NCBI GenBank assembly: GCA_014871385.1
Contig: CM026426.1
Location: 38,657,799 to 38,721,798 of the forward strand
Length of the DNA: 64,000 nucleotides
Direction: 5' to 3'
Source of the DNA: Ceratodon purpureus
Taxonomy: Eukaryota > Streptophyta > Bryopsida > Pseudoditrichales > Ditrichaceae
Shown: positions 27,414 through 37,900 of the stretch, in pieces
Layout of the letters: each line of letters opens with the position of its first letter
Position numbering within the stretch: the first letter of the stretch is position 1
Translations under genes and position numbers: made by a program
Notes under the pieces: generated by a model
What the model was told of the DNA's origin: nothing
Database searches by the model: none
The model's input: only the letters and a program-made list of their open reading frames with translations

Positions 27414-28130
27414 AAAAAATAAATATGCTATATAGAGTATTTTCTTGCATTCTCCTTTTCCCACCATGCTAATAGCTCAACTTCTCATGTTCTCTTTTAT
27501 AAAATGATGAATTCTAGGAAGAACTATCAATTCAAAGTACGGAGGTTTATTTTCAAGATACAAAATTAGAAACCATATACAATTCCCAAAAAACAAGTGT
27601 ATAAATAATCGATACTCATGGTTTTCAATTTAAATTTTTTTATAACAACGTATTAAAAAGAAAATCTTATTAGAGTCATGCTATAATTTAATTTCAAAAG
27701 CTTGCATGATATTTTGGAATGCTTCAAACAACCAATCACTTGACTGAACTAGACATCATCCCAAGTTCATCTAAAAAAACCTGAAGTGGAGACAAGTCCA
27801 TAACTTTGAGACCTTTAACAAATATACAATTTTAAGGAGCAGGATGATTGCACATTAGAAGGATGATTGTAATCAAATGACCAATCTTGGAAACCCTGTC
27901 TGGAAAGGCTAGGATGCTAAGTGCTTCAATGAATCGCAGATCCTGCCACCGAGGCTGGACATCAACTCCCGCCACTCCATGTATTTGAATTCCGCCACAT
28001 GTCATGTCGAGATGCGCTGGCCCATATGGATCTAAATCAAAGCAAATCCCTAGTGTCATAATAGACTATCCTGATTGGTTGATTCCAATCGCCTAACCCC
28101 GCTTCTTGCAAGGAATTTCAACGGCTCAGA
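25560..28130. other. AT-rich low-complexity right arm of the 14.2-kb transposon
   Basis: No gene is visible. There are long T runs (about 26180-26220 and 26410-26428) and A runs (about 27382-27410), with T/C-rich stretches between 26760 and 27290. GTAC words are sparse here, unlike the rest of the element. It would contain the promoter of the SET fusion gene. Confidence 0.6.
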
Positions 28131-28214
28131 TTGAGTAAGGCAGAGTACTTATTGTACACTTTAGTACTAAAAGGTCCCAATGGTACAGTGGAGTTTTGCC
28201 AAAACTGCACTACC

Positions 28215-28232
28215 TCTAGTGTACTTCCACCC
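28215..28232 (-). repeat. Right terminal inverted repeat of the 14.2-kb transposon
   Basis: TCTAGTGTACTTCCACCC ends directly before AAAA. Five GTAC words lie in the 85 bases inward of it. Confidence 0.9.
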
Positions 28233-29539
28233 AAAAGGAGAAGGAGGAGGCCAAGGAGTTGGAAGAACGTTACAAACGCAGAGTCACCACGGCAGTCTAG
28301 GGAGCCCGAGAGCAAGCCCAGCATGTCCATGACCATGCTCTCACAGAATATCGGCAGCAGGTGGAGGAGAAAGAGCAGACTTTGACGAATCTACGCCACC
28401 AAATTACCAACCTAGAACTGGAGCTGCGGGCGACTCAAGACTAGGTGGATGCCGTTTCCAAGGAAAAAGCAACAGCAGTAGAACGTACCTTGAAATTGGA
28501 GCAGCAAAATGCGTAGTATCTTGCAAGATGCAAGGAACTAGCAGCTCACAATGCAACACTGGAGCAGAGGCAGAATTCGCAAGGGAACAAGGATTCGGGC
28601 CATCTCCAAGACTCCAAGGTTGCAGCTGAATTGGCCATCCAGGAATTCAAAGCCAACAAGGTGGGTTGGATCCACACCGCAGCCAAGCTAATTGCTACCA
28701 ACGCGTACACATGGCTGTGGGAACATGCACCCACAGTGTTATACCCTCCCGACGAATTCTTTAACCACTGCATTGACAGCACTTTGGCTGCCCTGGAGCT
28801 GGATCAGTCGGAGAACGATTGGGAGAACATGGAGGCCATGGATTTTGAAGATATTGACATGGAGGACATATCGTTGTCTCTCCACACTGAAACAGAGTTG
28901 GTACCCAGTAGCCCTCGGCCCGTTGTACAGGAGAATCCGCGACAACCCAGCCCTGTCCTCCATGAATTCGAAGATCAGGCCGAATGAGTGGATATTGCGG
29001 AGCGTTTCACCGACTCCGAGGACACTCCCCAACCTTCACCACGTCTGCAACCGCAACCCTAAGCTTTTCCAAGACAGGTTAATTCCATGGTACCCACGCG
29101 ACCCAAACCCTTTAGAGATCATAAAAATGCCTTACGAAAAATAGAAGAAGACTTTGATCTTGAGGAACAAACAAGCAATGAAGAGGGAGTTGAGGACGAA
29201 TTAACAACCGCGGTTTAGGAAGTCTAGAGTTATTTCTTGGCTAACCTTGACCTTGTTGCTCTACACAGGAATCCTGAGGCTAACAATGTGCAATGCCGTG
29301 CTTGCAATAAAGTCCTAGGAAAAACTGTATTTGATGTTTATCAGCATGCAAATACCTCAAGGTCGAAGCACAACCTAATCCATTGAGGTGTTGGTGCAGC
29401 CATAGCTGCCATCTATGATAACCAGGCCCCTCCCCGTCGCCACGCGCAGCTGCTAAGAGAAGAAACACGGCCTGATCGAAGACCAGCCTACCGACGCACA
29501 CGGGGCTGACTTGCAAATCCGGGACGGATTGCACTCTCC

Positions 29540-29548
29540 AAAGGGGGG
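29540..29548 (+). other. Polypurine tract of the Ty3 element
   Basis: AAAGGGGGG ends five bases before the TG of the 3' LTR, the expected position for second-strand priming. Confidence 0.8.
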
Positions 29549-29553
29549 CTAAA

Positions 29554-30227
29554 TGTTACCAGCCCAACTATGGTAACCAAGGAAACCCGGAGTGGTGGAA
29601 GAACTCGCAGTTAGAACAGGGACTGAGAGTAGACAGAGAAGGCAGTGATAGTTGTAGCAAGGAAGTAGGGCAGCAGAGACAGTATAAACAGAGGAACCGT
29701 GATGAACTTGTACTCCTCATTTTGGCTTTCGAGTCGAGTCTTAGTCTAGGTTGTCACCGTTTTTGTAACCGCCTTGGTGTGCTTGGCCGCCAAGGTCACC
29801 TCTCATTAACCCAGACTGCTGATTACCTTCTTCTTGCACACCTTCTAGCCTACCTCTCAATTTGCATACTCTGATCTCAACTTGTTATTCCTTTGATACT
29901 ACATGTGCATGCGAATGTGATTATGTCGTTGTCTCTGCATCCCCATCTTGCATAAGTCTTCCCCACCCTCGGCCCACCTTGGGTACTGAGTCTTGGGAAC
30001 ATGGGTTGCTAAAGCCCGGTCTACTTGGTTTCGAGGGTCGTCAGGCCCGCAGATCTCTTGGTAGCCTCGGTTGTCATGAGTGTCTCAACGGCTGAGCCCC
30101 TGGACTGAGATTCCCCCCCCCCTATGACCACGCAGGTCCTACCTACGACCGTGTCCCTCCTTGCCTAAAACCGCCAAGGTCCCCCTCCCTCCCCTCAGTA
30201 TGTCCATGGTTATAAATTCAGCTAACA
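29554..30227 (+). repeat. 3' LTR of the Ty3 element
   Basis: It is the direct repeat partner of 6958-7636, beginning TGTTACCAGCCC and ending GCTAACA. About 14 substitutions separate the two copies, which suggests insertion some time ago but well after hAT relic A decayed. Confidence 0.94.
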
Positions 30228-30469
30228 GCAGAATTGACATATACTAAGGGACTGAAAATGTTGCGAAAAGTAGAGATGCGGTGGGTGAGTCTCATTGAGC
30301 CATTGTTGCGCTTGCTTTCAGACTACAGGACTCTCATATACAAGATGACCAAGGACATGGCGGACAATGATAAGGTTCAGGTATGTGCTTTTCTGAACTC
30401 ATGGAGAAGTTGTTTCGTTTTTGTGTGAACAATATGTGTTGACAGAAACTAGAAGGGGTGATTTACTAT

Positions 30470-31100
30470 ACATGTTCGGCGCCGAACATGGCATGAACTA
30501 GATCTGAGTGTGATATAAATGCGCAATCTGGATCGTCGTCTACTTAACGTTGTTCACTATAGTGATGAGTTGTTTGGTTTAAGGCCCACTACAAAGAGGT
30601 CAATAGACTACGTTCTGTGCCGAACATGCTTATTGGGCGCTTAAATTTCATCTATGAAATGACTCTTTCTGGTATGATTTGTACCGAACATGCTTTTTGT
30701 TATAGGACTATCAAGTACGTTATGTGCCGAACGGGCTTAATCGGCGTCCAAATCACATCTATGATTGGACTCTGTCATGTACGTTCTATGCCAAACATGT
30801 TTTTTGATAGAAGACTATGAAGTATGTTCTGTGCCGAACACACTTTCTGGCCCTAAAAACTATATGCCTAGGACAACTTTGATGATGCATTCTATAACAA
30901 ACAAGGATTTTTGACTCAACAGTAATGTACGCATAGTGACTCTACATGAATGATCTGTGCGGAACATCCTTTTTGGACAATTCTATGCTAATTGTAAAGT
31001 GAGCCTAATAGACATGTTTTGTGCTGAACACCCTTTTTAGACAATTCTATGCTAATCGTACATTGAGTCTAATGGACATGTTCGGAGCCTAACATGCTTT
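30470..31100. repeat. Dispersed TGTGCCGAACATG-like repeats in the hAT relic intron
   Basis: About nine diverged copies of a core like GTTCTGTGCCGAACATGC recur at irregular 40-130-bp spacing. They occur near 30474, 30613, 30680, 30724, 30785, 30826, 30955, 31020 and 31080. All lie in the intron 30381-31716. Confidence 0.6.
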
Positions 31101-31492
31101 CTAAGCGCCTTATTCATATGCAGTCAATTTTGAATGATCAAAGTAACTTACTGGTAGAAGTAGTTTAATATTCATGATAGGTTAAGCACTTGGCTTGTTT
31201 TGCATGGTAAAATTGATATGGTAGAGCTGTTCTACACCAAATAGCTTGAATTAAGTCAAATATTGGATTATTTGTTCTTTTTTTTTTCTTATATTATATC
31301 TGTTCATGTTAGTTTTGGTTGTCCTCAGTAGCAACCCTTTTTGCTATGATTTGAATGCTTCGTTGCTCTGGTTTTACTATGTGTATCCTGCTCCTCCATA
31401 AGTTCACTCGTGCTTTTCCTTTTCAGTTTTTATTTTTATTTTTATTTTTTATTTTTTCTTCTTCCTCCATCGTGTCTGTTTGTGTCAGTTTA

Positions 31493-31615
31493 AGGTAGAG
31501 GGCCCTAGAACCGACCACCTGTTTCCAAAACCAATCAGGCTAAAATGTACAAACTAGGTACATTTTAGCCTGATTGGTTTTGGAAACAGGTGGTCGGTTC
31601 TAGGGCCCTCTACCT
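31493..31615. mobile_element. 123-bp near-perfect foldback MITE with TA ends
   Basis: Arms starting AGGTAGAGGGCCCTAGAACC pair almost without mismatch over about 58 bp around the loop AAACTAG. TA flanks both sides (31491-31492 and 31616-31617), as in Tc1/mariner-type MITEs. It lies in the intron of hAT relic A. The near-perfect hairpin implies a recent insertion and a possible small-RNA source. Confidence 0.85.
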
Positions 31616-32882
31616 TATGTTCTCCTCAGCTGCGATGGCTTCTTCCTTTGCTTGGTGCTGATGTCTGCTCATGCTTTGTAAGTTATGTTGATAATTGTTT
31701 TTCTGGCTTGATGTAGGCATGCCTCATGATGCTCCTCAATCCTTACACTATGCTTGCTATGTGCGCTTTACTGCCCCTCTTGGAAGCAATCAATTCTTTG
31801 ATTAATTTTGTCCAGAAACGCGATGTGTATATAGTGGACTTCGTGATTGCACTAAAAGTTTTCCAAGCCCAACTCCACACTATGTATGTGGCTCATGCGA
31901 CATCCTACTGCGCTGACAAATTCTGGTCCTTCAAGAATTTGCTCAATTGTTCTCACGAACATGTCCATATAAAGTAGATTACTGACCTGAATGACGAATG
32001 AGCAATATTGTCGTTTGTATGCTATGGGGAGCATATTCATGTTGAACACAAGCTTGTTCCTGTTGTCCGGGAAGTATGGAGCACCTTTGTCTCAAAGGTG
32101 AAGAAGGGGTGCTCAAGTAAGTCCCTCACTCTCTAATCGAATTATGATCCCATTGAAATCTTACTTTTTGTTTTTCTCTTAAAAGCTAGTTGTCCGTTTG
32201 CAGTCTCTAGTGTTGCGTCACTAATTCATTTCTGTCTTGCCGTGTAGGTGTTGCTAGCATGTTGATCATAGAGTTGGATTCTCGCTGCCCACCTCAACAA
32301 GTGATGAATTCAATGGGGATACTTCATCCCCAATATTGGTTGCAATTGAGTACCGAGGAGCACTTTGATAAGCATCTTGGGGTGCTTATGGACACTTACG
32401 GTCACAAGAAAATTGTCGGCAAGGGAGATGATAAGGTGCTTGTCCCTACAATCATCGACCGCTACAAAATCATGTCCCAACACGGTCGTTTCAAGACTTG
32501 CATGAGGAGCAATGCCCGCTCAGCTCTGCTCCTACTCCTAGATGTCAATCCTTTGACAAAAGTGTGGTGAGTGTTAGATGGGAACAACCATCTTACTCAT
32601 AACTTCTTGGAGTTTATCAAACTTGCACAAATCGCGGTCATCCACGTTCTGGTATTTGTTGAGGACAATCAGTTGTTCTATTCAGTTGCGTTTCGGAAAT
32701 CAAAGCTTCGGGCTAGTCTGAATGAACACCTGCAAGTGGTTGTAGGCATGTACTCTCAATGGATTTTGATCTTGGAGAAAATTCCTTACCAGAAAGTCTT
32801 TGACCAATGGTTTGTGGTAGGAAATAGGGGGCAAGGGATAGGGCTCAAGTATCCCCTGCCACAAACCTTGGCTCATGTATAG

Positions 32883-33714
32883 TTTTCAGTTCCGTTTTCT
32901 AGTTTCATGTGAATTCTAGCATGGTTTCGAGAATTGTGGAGACATTAGAAGGCCGCTCAGCTTTGTTGTTGGTGAGGTGAATCACTTAATTAGTAGCTTT
33001 GATCTGAGCAAGGCACTAGTGAGAGATCATCACCACAATTCTTCAGCTGTTGTGTACATGTTCATGTTAATGTATCAAATTTGTTGGTGAGATCATGAAA
33101 TGCTTCAATTTCTTATTGACATGGTTGTGTGAATTTACTTTAGGTTTGTTGTACACGCTTGGCTAAGTTGAATGTCCATGTTTGCCATGATGTATGAATG
33201 ATGCTTTGATGCTTGTGTAACTTGTGGTGAACTGTGTGTGCAGGGCCTAAGCGATGGCATACTAGTTTGAACATTTAACTTTCCCATGTTTTACTTCACC
33301 ATGTTTTGGTGCTTGATTTTCGCATGTATCATGTTTGGTGCTTGTTTTACTTAGTTTCTCATTAGGGCATCGAAGGGTGTGTGTTGGTTGTGCAAGATCA
33401 GATCACTCTCTAATTTCTCTAAAGCATTTGGTTAGAAACTTTCAGTATTTAGTTAAATTGGTTTTAAGTTTTAATCATGTATCGCCAATTTTGCACTCAT
33501 TTTTGATACCTCCAGAGATATAATTCCAGTGTCAACTTATCTTCAATTTTTGTTTTGAAGTCCCAAGCTACCACTTTAATTTATTTTTAATCTCCCGCGG
33601 CACTCGAGGAGTTTCATTTATTCTTGAAGGATATTATGTTGTACATGCATGGAATTTCCTTATGTCTCCTCCCAAGATTATACTCTTGTGACGCTATTAA
33701 TCCTCATCACAGGC
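32883..33714. other. No gene seen between hAT relic A and the Harbinger-like MITE
   Basis: This T-rich sequence follows the last recognisable hAT codon. It may hold the 3' UTR and end of that element, but I could not find its terminal repeat or an 8-bp duplication. Confidence 0.4.
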
Positions 33715-33717
33715 TTA

Positions 33718-34315
33718 GGGCCAATTTACACCTAGGGGCCGGGCCAATTTTTTTTGAGGCCAATTGCTTGAAATTTCAGCCCATTTTTGGGTTGGGGCCG
33801 GCCTCAAGTCCCCATTATAATAAGATTAGAACAAGGGCCAATTTTCCCTTATGTAATGACCTTCGGGTTAAGAAGCCGGGCCAATCCAATAAATCTAGAA
33901 AAACAATCAATAATTGATAGTAAACATGTAGGAGCAAAGAAGGATATGGTGGACGAGACTGTCCTAGGCTCCTTCCTCGTAGCTATGAGGTGGTGGGCTC
34001 AATACCCTGGAACTGAGGGAATTGTTGTGATTGGTTGAGGAGAAAGGATTTTTTATTGTGAAATATTTTTTTAATTAAACTCTAACATTGGCCCCGAGGC
34101 CAAGGGTTGGCCTTCCATTCTCAGTGCACCCAATTCACCGAGCTCGGGCCATGTCAGACCTTGCATTTCTTGATTAAAAAAATTCTGCCACCAACTTGGC
34201 CCGAGGACTAGGTGTAAAGGGGTTGGGGCCGATTTTTTCCTCTCGGCCAATCACGATTGAGGATTTCAGCCCTCAGGGGGCTGAATTGGCCCGGCCCCTA
34301 AGTTTAAACCGGCCC
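33718..34315. mobile_element. PIF/Harbinger-like MITE, 598 bp
   Basis: The ends are GGGCCAATTTACACCTAGGG on the left and, inverted, GGGCCGGTTTAAACTTAGGG on the right. The match extends to about 32 bp with four differences. TTA flanks both sides (33715-33717 and 34316-34318), the hallmark PIF/Harbinger duplication. It has no coding capacity, so it is non-autonomous. Confidence 0.82.
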
Positions 34316-34318
34316 TTA

Positions 34319-34980
34319 TGACTTAGCATAGTTCGAATCAGGTAGAGTGCAGTCTCATTGTAACGACGCTTCGGGTACATCCCCCTCATTCTCCGGTGCA
34401 CCGAACCATGCCCCACAATCACACCCAGAAACTCCTTTACCGGATGATCGTTCTCTGGAGAGGTAACTTGATTTGCTCGCCTCCAGAAACACCTCGCCTA
34501 AACTGGTACTCTTTCGGTGCCTACTAATTTACACATCTTGTTAACTTCTCAGTGCCCTTACTCATTTCATCAACCTTCTCGTCAAACCCAGACTCCATAA
34601 GCAGGCCTCCGCAGCTGCCTACATACACATGTACACATACTCATCAGCTTGCTGTAAGCCCTGAACCGTTTTTCAGTCTCATTAACTTGCGATTATTTCC
34701 TGCCAATTCAGCTCTCTTAATTTTTGTATTGCTGATTTTCTTTTCAACGTTGGGTTGCATCTTCAAACTTTGTCGACATTCGAGGATCCATCATCGATGT
34801 AGGAGCCTCTGTAGTATACCTTGTGGATGTGGGACAGGCGCAGTCGAGGTTCCTTTTGGTGAGTTTTTGTTGGATGCGTTTCAGGTTTTTGAAATTAGGG
34901 TATGGGTGTGGTGTGCACTTGCTGTTGCTAGGTGCAGGAGAGAGCGTGAGTTGATTGTGTCCTGTTGAGGTGAAGGCAAG
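34319..34980. other. Upstream region of TILS
   Basis: No convincing gene. This is the presumed promoter and leader; the start codon at 34981 follows AGGCAAG. Confidence 0.45.
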
Positions 34981-37900
34981 ATGGTGCTTCTGTCATCGGA
35001 GGAGGATTTCGCGGTGGGGTCGCAGGAACCGGTTGATGTGTCTTTGGACATCCCTACCGTCTTTGCGAGTCGGATGGCGGCGGCTGGAATACAACCTCTG
35101 GATCGCATTGGTAAGTTCTGGTCTGTGGTTTACTTGATTATGGCTAAGGATTTGGATGTTCTTGAGGAATGTGTCGAGTTTTCAGTCGGGTCGAATTCCT
35201 ATGGTTTTGTTTCCTGTGGAGGATGAAAGGAATTGAGATTCGGAACTGAAATTGATCGTTCTGAGGGAATGAGAGAGACGGTGTTTAACTTGAAGTGGAG
35301 CGTGATTGTGAGTTGACTGTTGGAAGCAATGGATTGTAGCGATTGCTGTGTCCGGAGGTCCGGACAGTATGGCACTATGTTTGCTGGCGAAGCAATGGTG
35401 GCAGGGGTTTCGGGACTCTGGTGTCTATGCTGAGAAGCCGACAGGCATTGTGGTCGACCATGGCCTGCGTCCGGAGAGTGCTGCAGAGGCTCTGCAAGTA
35501 CAGCGATGGGTCTCGAATCTTGGTTAGTACGCACCACGGCGATCTTAGCATCTTGAAATTTCACTGCCGTTTTTATAGTCCTGTCTTTGATCGCACAGAA
35601 TTTCAAAAATAATTAAGGTACAAACGCTTTGAAGAAATGTTTGTTCGCCTGCAGCATCAGGGTTTAGGGTTTAGGTTCGATCATGTTGGGTTTTGTATTT
35701 AGTGGCTTAGTGTAGTTAATCTGGGTGCAATGGTGGATAATTTAGATCCTGTTCTAGGGAGCGCGCAATGAAGTTAGGGTGTAGAACATTGAGCATGGTT
35801 ATTATTGCTGCAGGTATGGATTGTCATATTCTTAAATGTGAATGGCTGAATGGAAGGCCTGATTCTGGACATCTTCAAGAGGCAGCTCGTAATGCAAGGT
35901 TCTTTTCCTTACCTTTGTAGCATAATGTCTGTAAATCATTCTCGAATCATGTGAAGCAGGGGCTCTGTCCTTTTCTGAACGAATGCTTTTTGTTGCCGTG
36001 TTTTGGCTCTCGCATTCTAACTTTCATTGAGCGTCTACTGCAGATATTCTCTTATGGAGCAGACTTGCTGGAAACATGACGTCAGTACTTTACTTACTGG
36101 ACACCATGCCGATGACCAGGTGGTTAATCGGACGTTGTTTTGTTGCTTTTGTGAGTTTTCATTCAAGGATGCCTCTATATATTTATCCTTAAAAGTCACA
36201 ATGAGGTTTTGAAAGATACCATGAGTTTTGCTTTAGCTTATCATAATTTTTTACTTTGAATAGTCGTAGGTATGGAAGAGGAAGAGTCATCGGTCTCACT
36301 ATAACTTGGTGTGTACGGGCTCTCGGTGGTCTGTATACTCTAAACTCAAAGAAAACTAGTTTTGTCGTCATGCATCCTTGAAGCTTATTTTTCTTGAGTC
36401 TAGAGACTACCAAGCTTTCCATGTAGATTAACTATTTAGAATGAGTAAATAAGATTATTTTCAATTAGAACTCATGGCATCTAAGTCAAATACCAGATGC
36501 GTTAACAAATAACTCTACTGTCCTTCGAGGGATATCCCCTGATTTCAAGTTCTCTTATCAGCTGATTCTTCAGAGAGAATTTAAGCACTCTTGACATTTT
36601 TATAGTTGATGATCTTCATCAGGCAGAGCTCTTCCTGATGAGGTTGGCACGCAAGAGTGGAATCATAGGCTTAGCGGGGATGGCCTTTGTGTCTCACTTC
36701 TACTCTCGGCGGCCAACATCAATGAGTCAAACCTATGTGCTATTAGTGAGACCATTGCTTCAATTTTCTAAGCAAGACCTATACACAGTACGTCCGATCA
36801 TCCTATTTCACAGTGTTATATATATTTGAATGCTCACATGACAAATCAACAGCTTAAGCATGAGCTAACAAGTTCAGAAATCTGACAGTCCCTGAGTCCA
36901 AAATTGGTTAAGGTGTGCACTTATCGCAAATCTTACGAAGCTGGAGTTTCTGGAGAAAAAGTCCTGGATCTGTAGCTACAGTAATGACTTATGATGGCAG
37001 TAAAAATATTTGTTGTTGTGAGATTTCCGTAAAATTCCCAAAATTTAATTGTCAGGTTCATTCCAAACTGTGTGGTAGACTGTAAACAGGAGTGTGAATC
37101 AGCTTGTAAATTAGGCTGCGATAGTGAATCAGCCTCTAATCCAGACTGTTCATCTAAATTATGTGCCGTTTTTTTATTTTTTTTATTTTTTTTAACTTTG
37201 TAACTAAAATATCATTCATCGTAATATTAGTATAATTGTAAGAATTTTTATTCAGTTCTTTCATTAATTAAACCTTTCTTTTAAAGCATGTAAGTGGAGG
37301 CAGTTCCGTGCTTGTAATTAATTGTTAGTGTATGGATTGGATGTTTTATAGGTTGCTTAGGTAGTCCGAGTGTGCACGCATCTATATGATATACTATAAT
37401 ATATGAATTGTTCAGGATATGTAGGCTTTCCGTTAAAATGGGCGGGGGCCGAGCGGCTCCCCTGCCACCCCTGTAACATATCTCCCCCGCCACCCCTTAA
37501 AATTATATATAACATATCTGGCTAGCTTCTCTCAAGGCTTGTTTCTTTTATAAGGAAATTGTTCAAGTTTACAAGCCCTGCGATTCTGGATAGATCGTAT
37601 CTACATGAACCCCGCTTTTTTGGTTTTATAGAGAATTTCATTGATATAAGTGAGAAGGGCTCTTGTCTTTGCAATTATTATTAGGTATGCAAGAATGCAG
37701 GACAACAATGGGTTGAAGATCCTTCGAACTCGAGCCGCATATTTGCCCGTAATCGCATCCGCCAGGTTCTTGCAGATCCTCTTTATGGTGAGCTGGGAGG
37801 TTTGATTCGGAGTCAAATCTAATTCTGTATTGGGGTGGGTCATACTGTTCATTTCTTTTTCCTTTCTTGTTTGTCAGACATGATTGTCATTACCCTTCCT

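Larger units (their letters stand above)
14066..28232. mobile_element. 14,167-bp DNA transposon with transposase candidate and SET-domain gene
   Basis: The left end reads GGGTGGAAGTATGCTAGA (14066-14083). The right end, reverse complemented, reads GGGTGGAAGTACACTAGA (28215-28232), so 16 of 18 bases match. AAAA flanks both sides (14062-14065 and 28233-28236). Deleting the element plus one AAAA reconnects the coiled-coil frame of the Ty3 third ORF exactly, which independently confirms the ends. It contains two convergent genes, each with an intron: a DDE-like transposase candidate on plus and a RING-like/SET fusion on minus. Non-coding parts near the left end, in both introns and at the right end are crowded with GTAC. 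A 4-bp duplication is known for some superfamilies (Sola, Chapaev, Academ), but I cannot assign this element to one. Confidence 0.9.
13182..29509 (+). pseudogene. Third ORF of the Ty3 element, split by the DNA transposon
   Basis: This extra gene lies between pol and the 3' LTR in sense orientation. Part one starts at ATG 13182 and runs to 14065 (KYFTLLEGKINIRHCLEF, GWDGLGAT, SKRPRSEE, then a coiled-coil start CEEEMLE). Part two resumes at 28233/28237 and continues as a long coiled coil (EEAKELEERY, QVEEKEQTLTNLR), a helical stretch (KANKVGWIHTAAKL), an acidic tract, and near 29290-29370 a CxxC...H...H finger (CRACNKVLGKTVFDVYQHAN). Both parts are in one frame once the insertion and one AAAA copy are removed. 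In-frame stops are mostly TAG where CAG would be expected. The role is unknown; extra 3' ORFs of Ty3 elements have been compared to gag- or env-like products, but nothing here shows a membrane segment. Confidence 0.8.
6958..30227 (+). mobile_element. Ty3/gypsy LTR retrotransposon carrying a nested 14.2-kb DNA transposon
   Basis: Two direct LTRs (679 and 674 bp) enclose a primer-binding-site-like motif, a gag-pol region, a third ORF and a polypurine tract. Domain order is gag, CCHC knuckle, aspartic protease, RT, RNase H, integrase, which is the Ty3 order. The left and right flanks are GCAAA (6953-6957) and GCAGA (30228-30232), a 5-bp target duplication with one change. Without the nested transposon the element would be about 9.1 kb, a normal size. 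It sits inside hAT relic A, whose homology resumes immediately after the 3' LTR. LTR sequences differ at roughly 14 sites by eye, about 2 percent, plus a poly-C length difference. Confidence 0.93.
30228..32882 (+). pseudogene. hAT-superfamily transposase relic A, 3' portion
   Basis: Homology resumes right after the 3' LTR with LKMLRKVEMRWVSLIEPLLR, the conserved RW motif following the hAT insertion domain. The exon ends at a CAG|GTATGT donor (30380) and the next starts at 31717 in phase. Later exons include CADKFWSFKNLL and, from about 32248, VASMLIIELDSRCPPQQVMN and DNQLFYSVAFRKSKLRASL, a worn hAT dimerisation-like C-terminus ending at 32882. Stops at about 31975 and 32000 and after NPLTKVW, plus a one-base frame offset at the retroelement junction, disable it. 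Confidence 0.72.
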
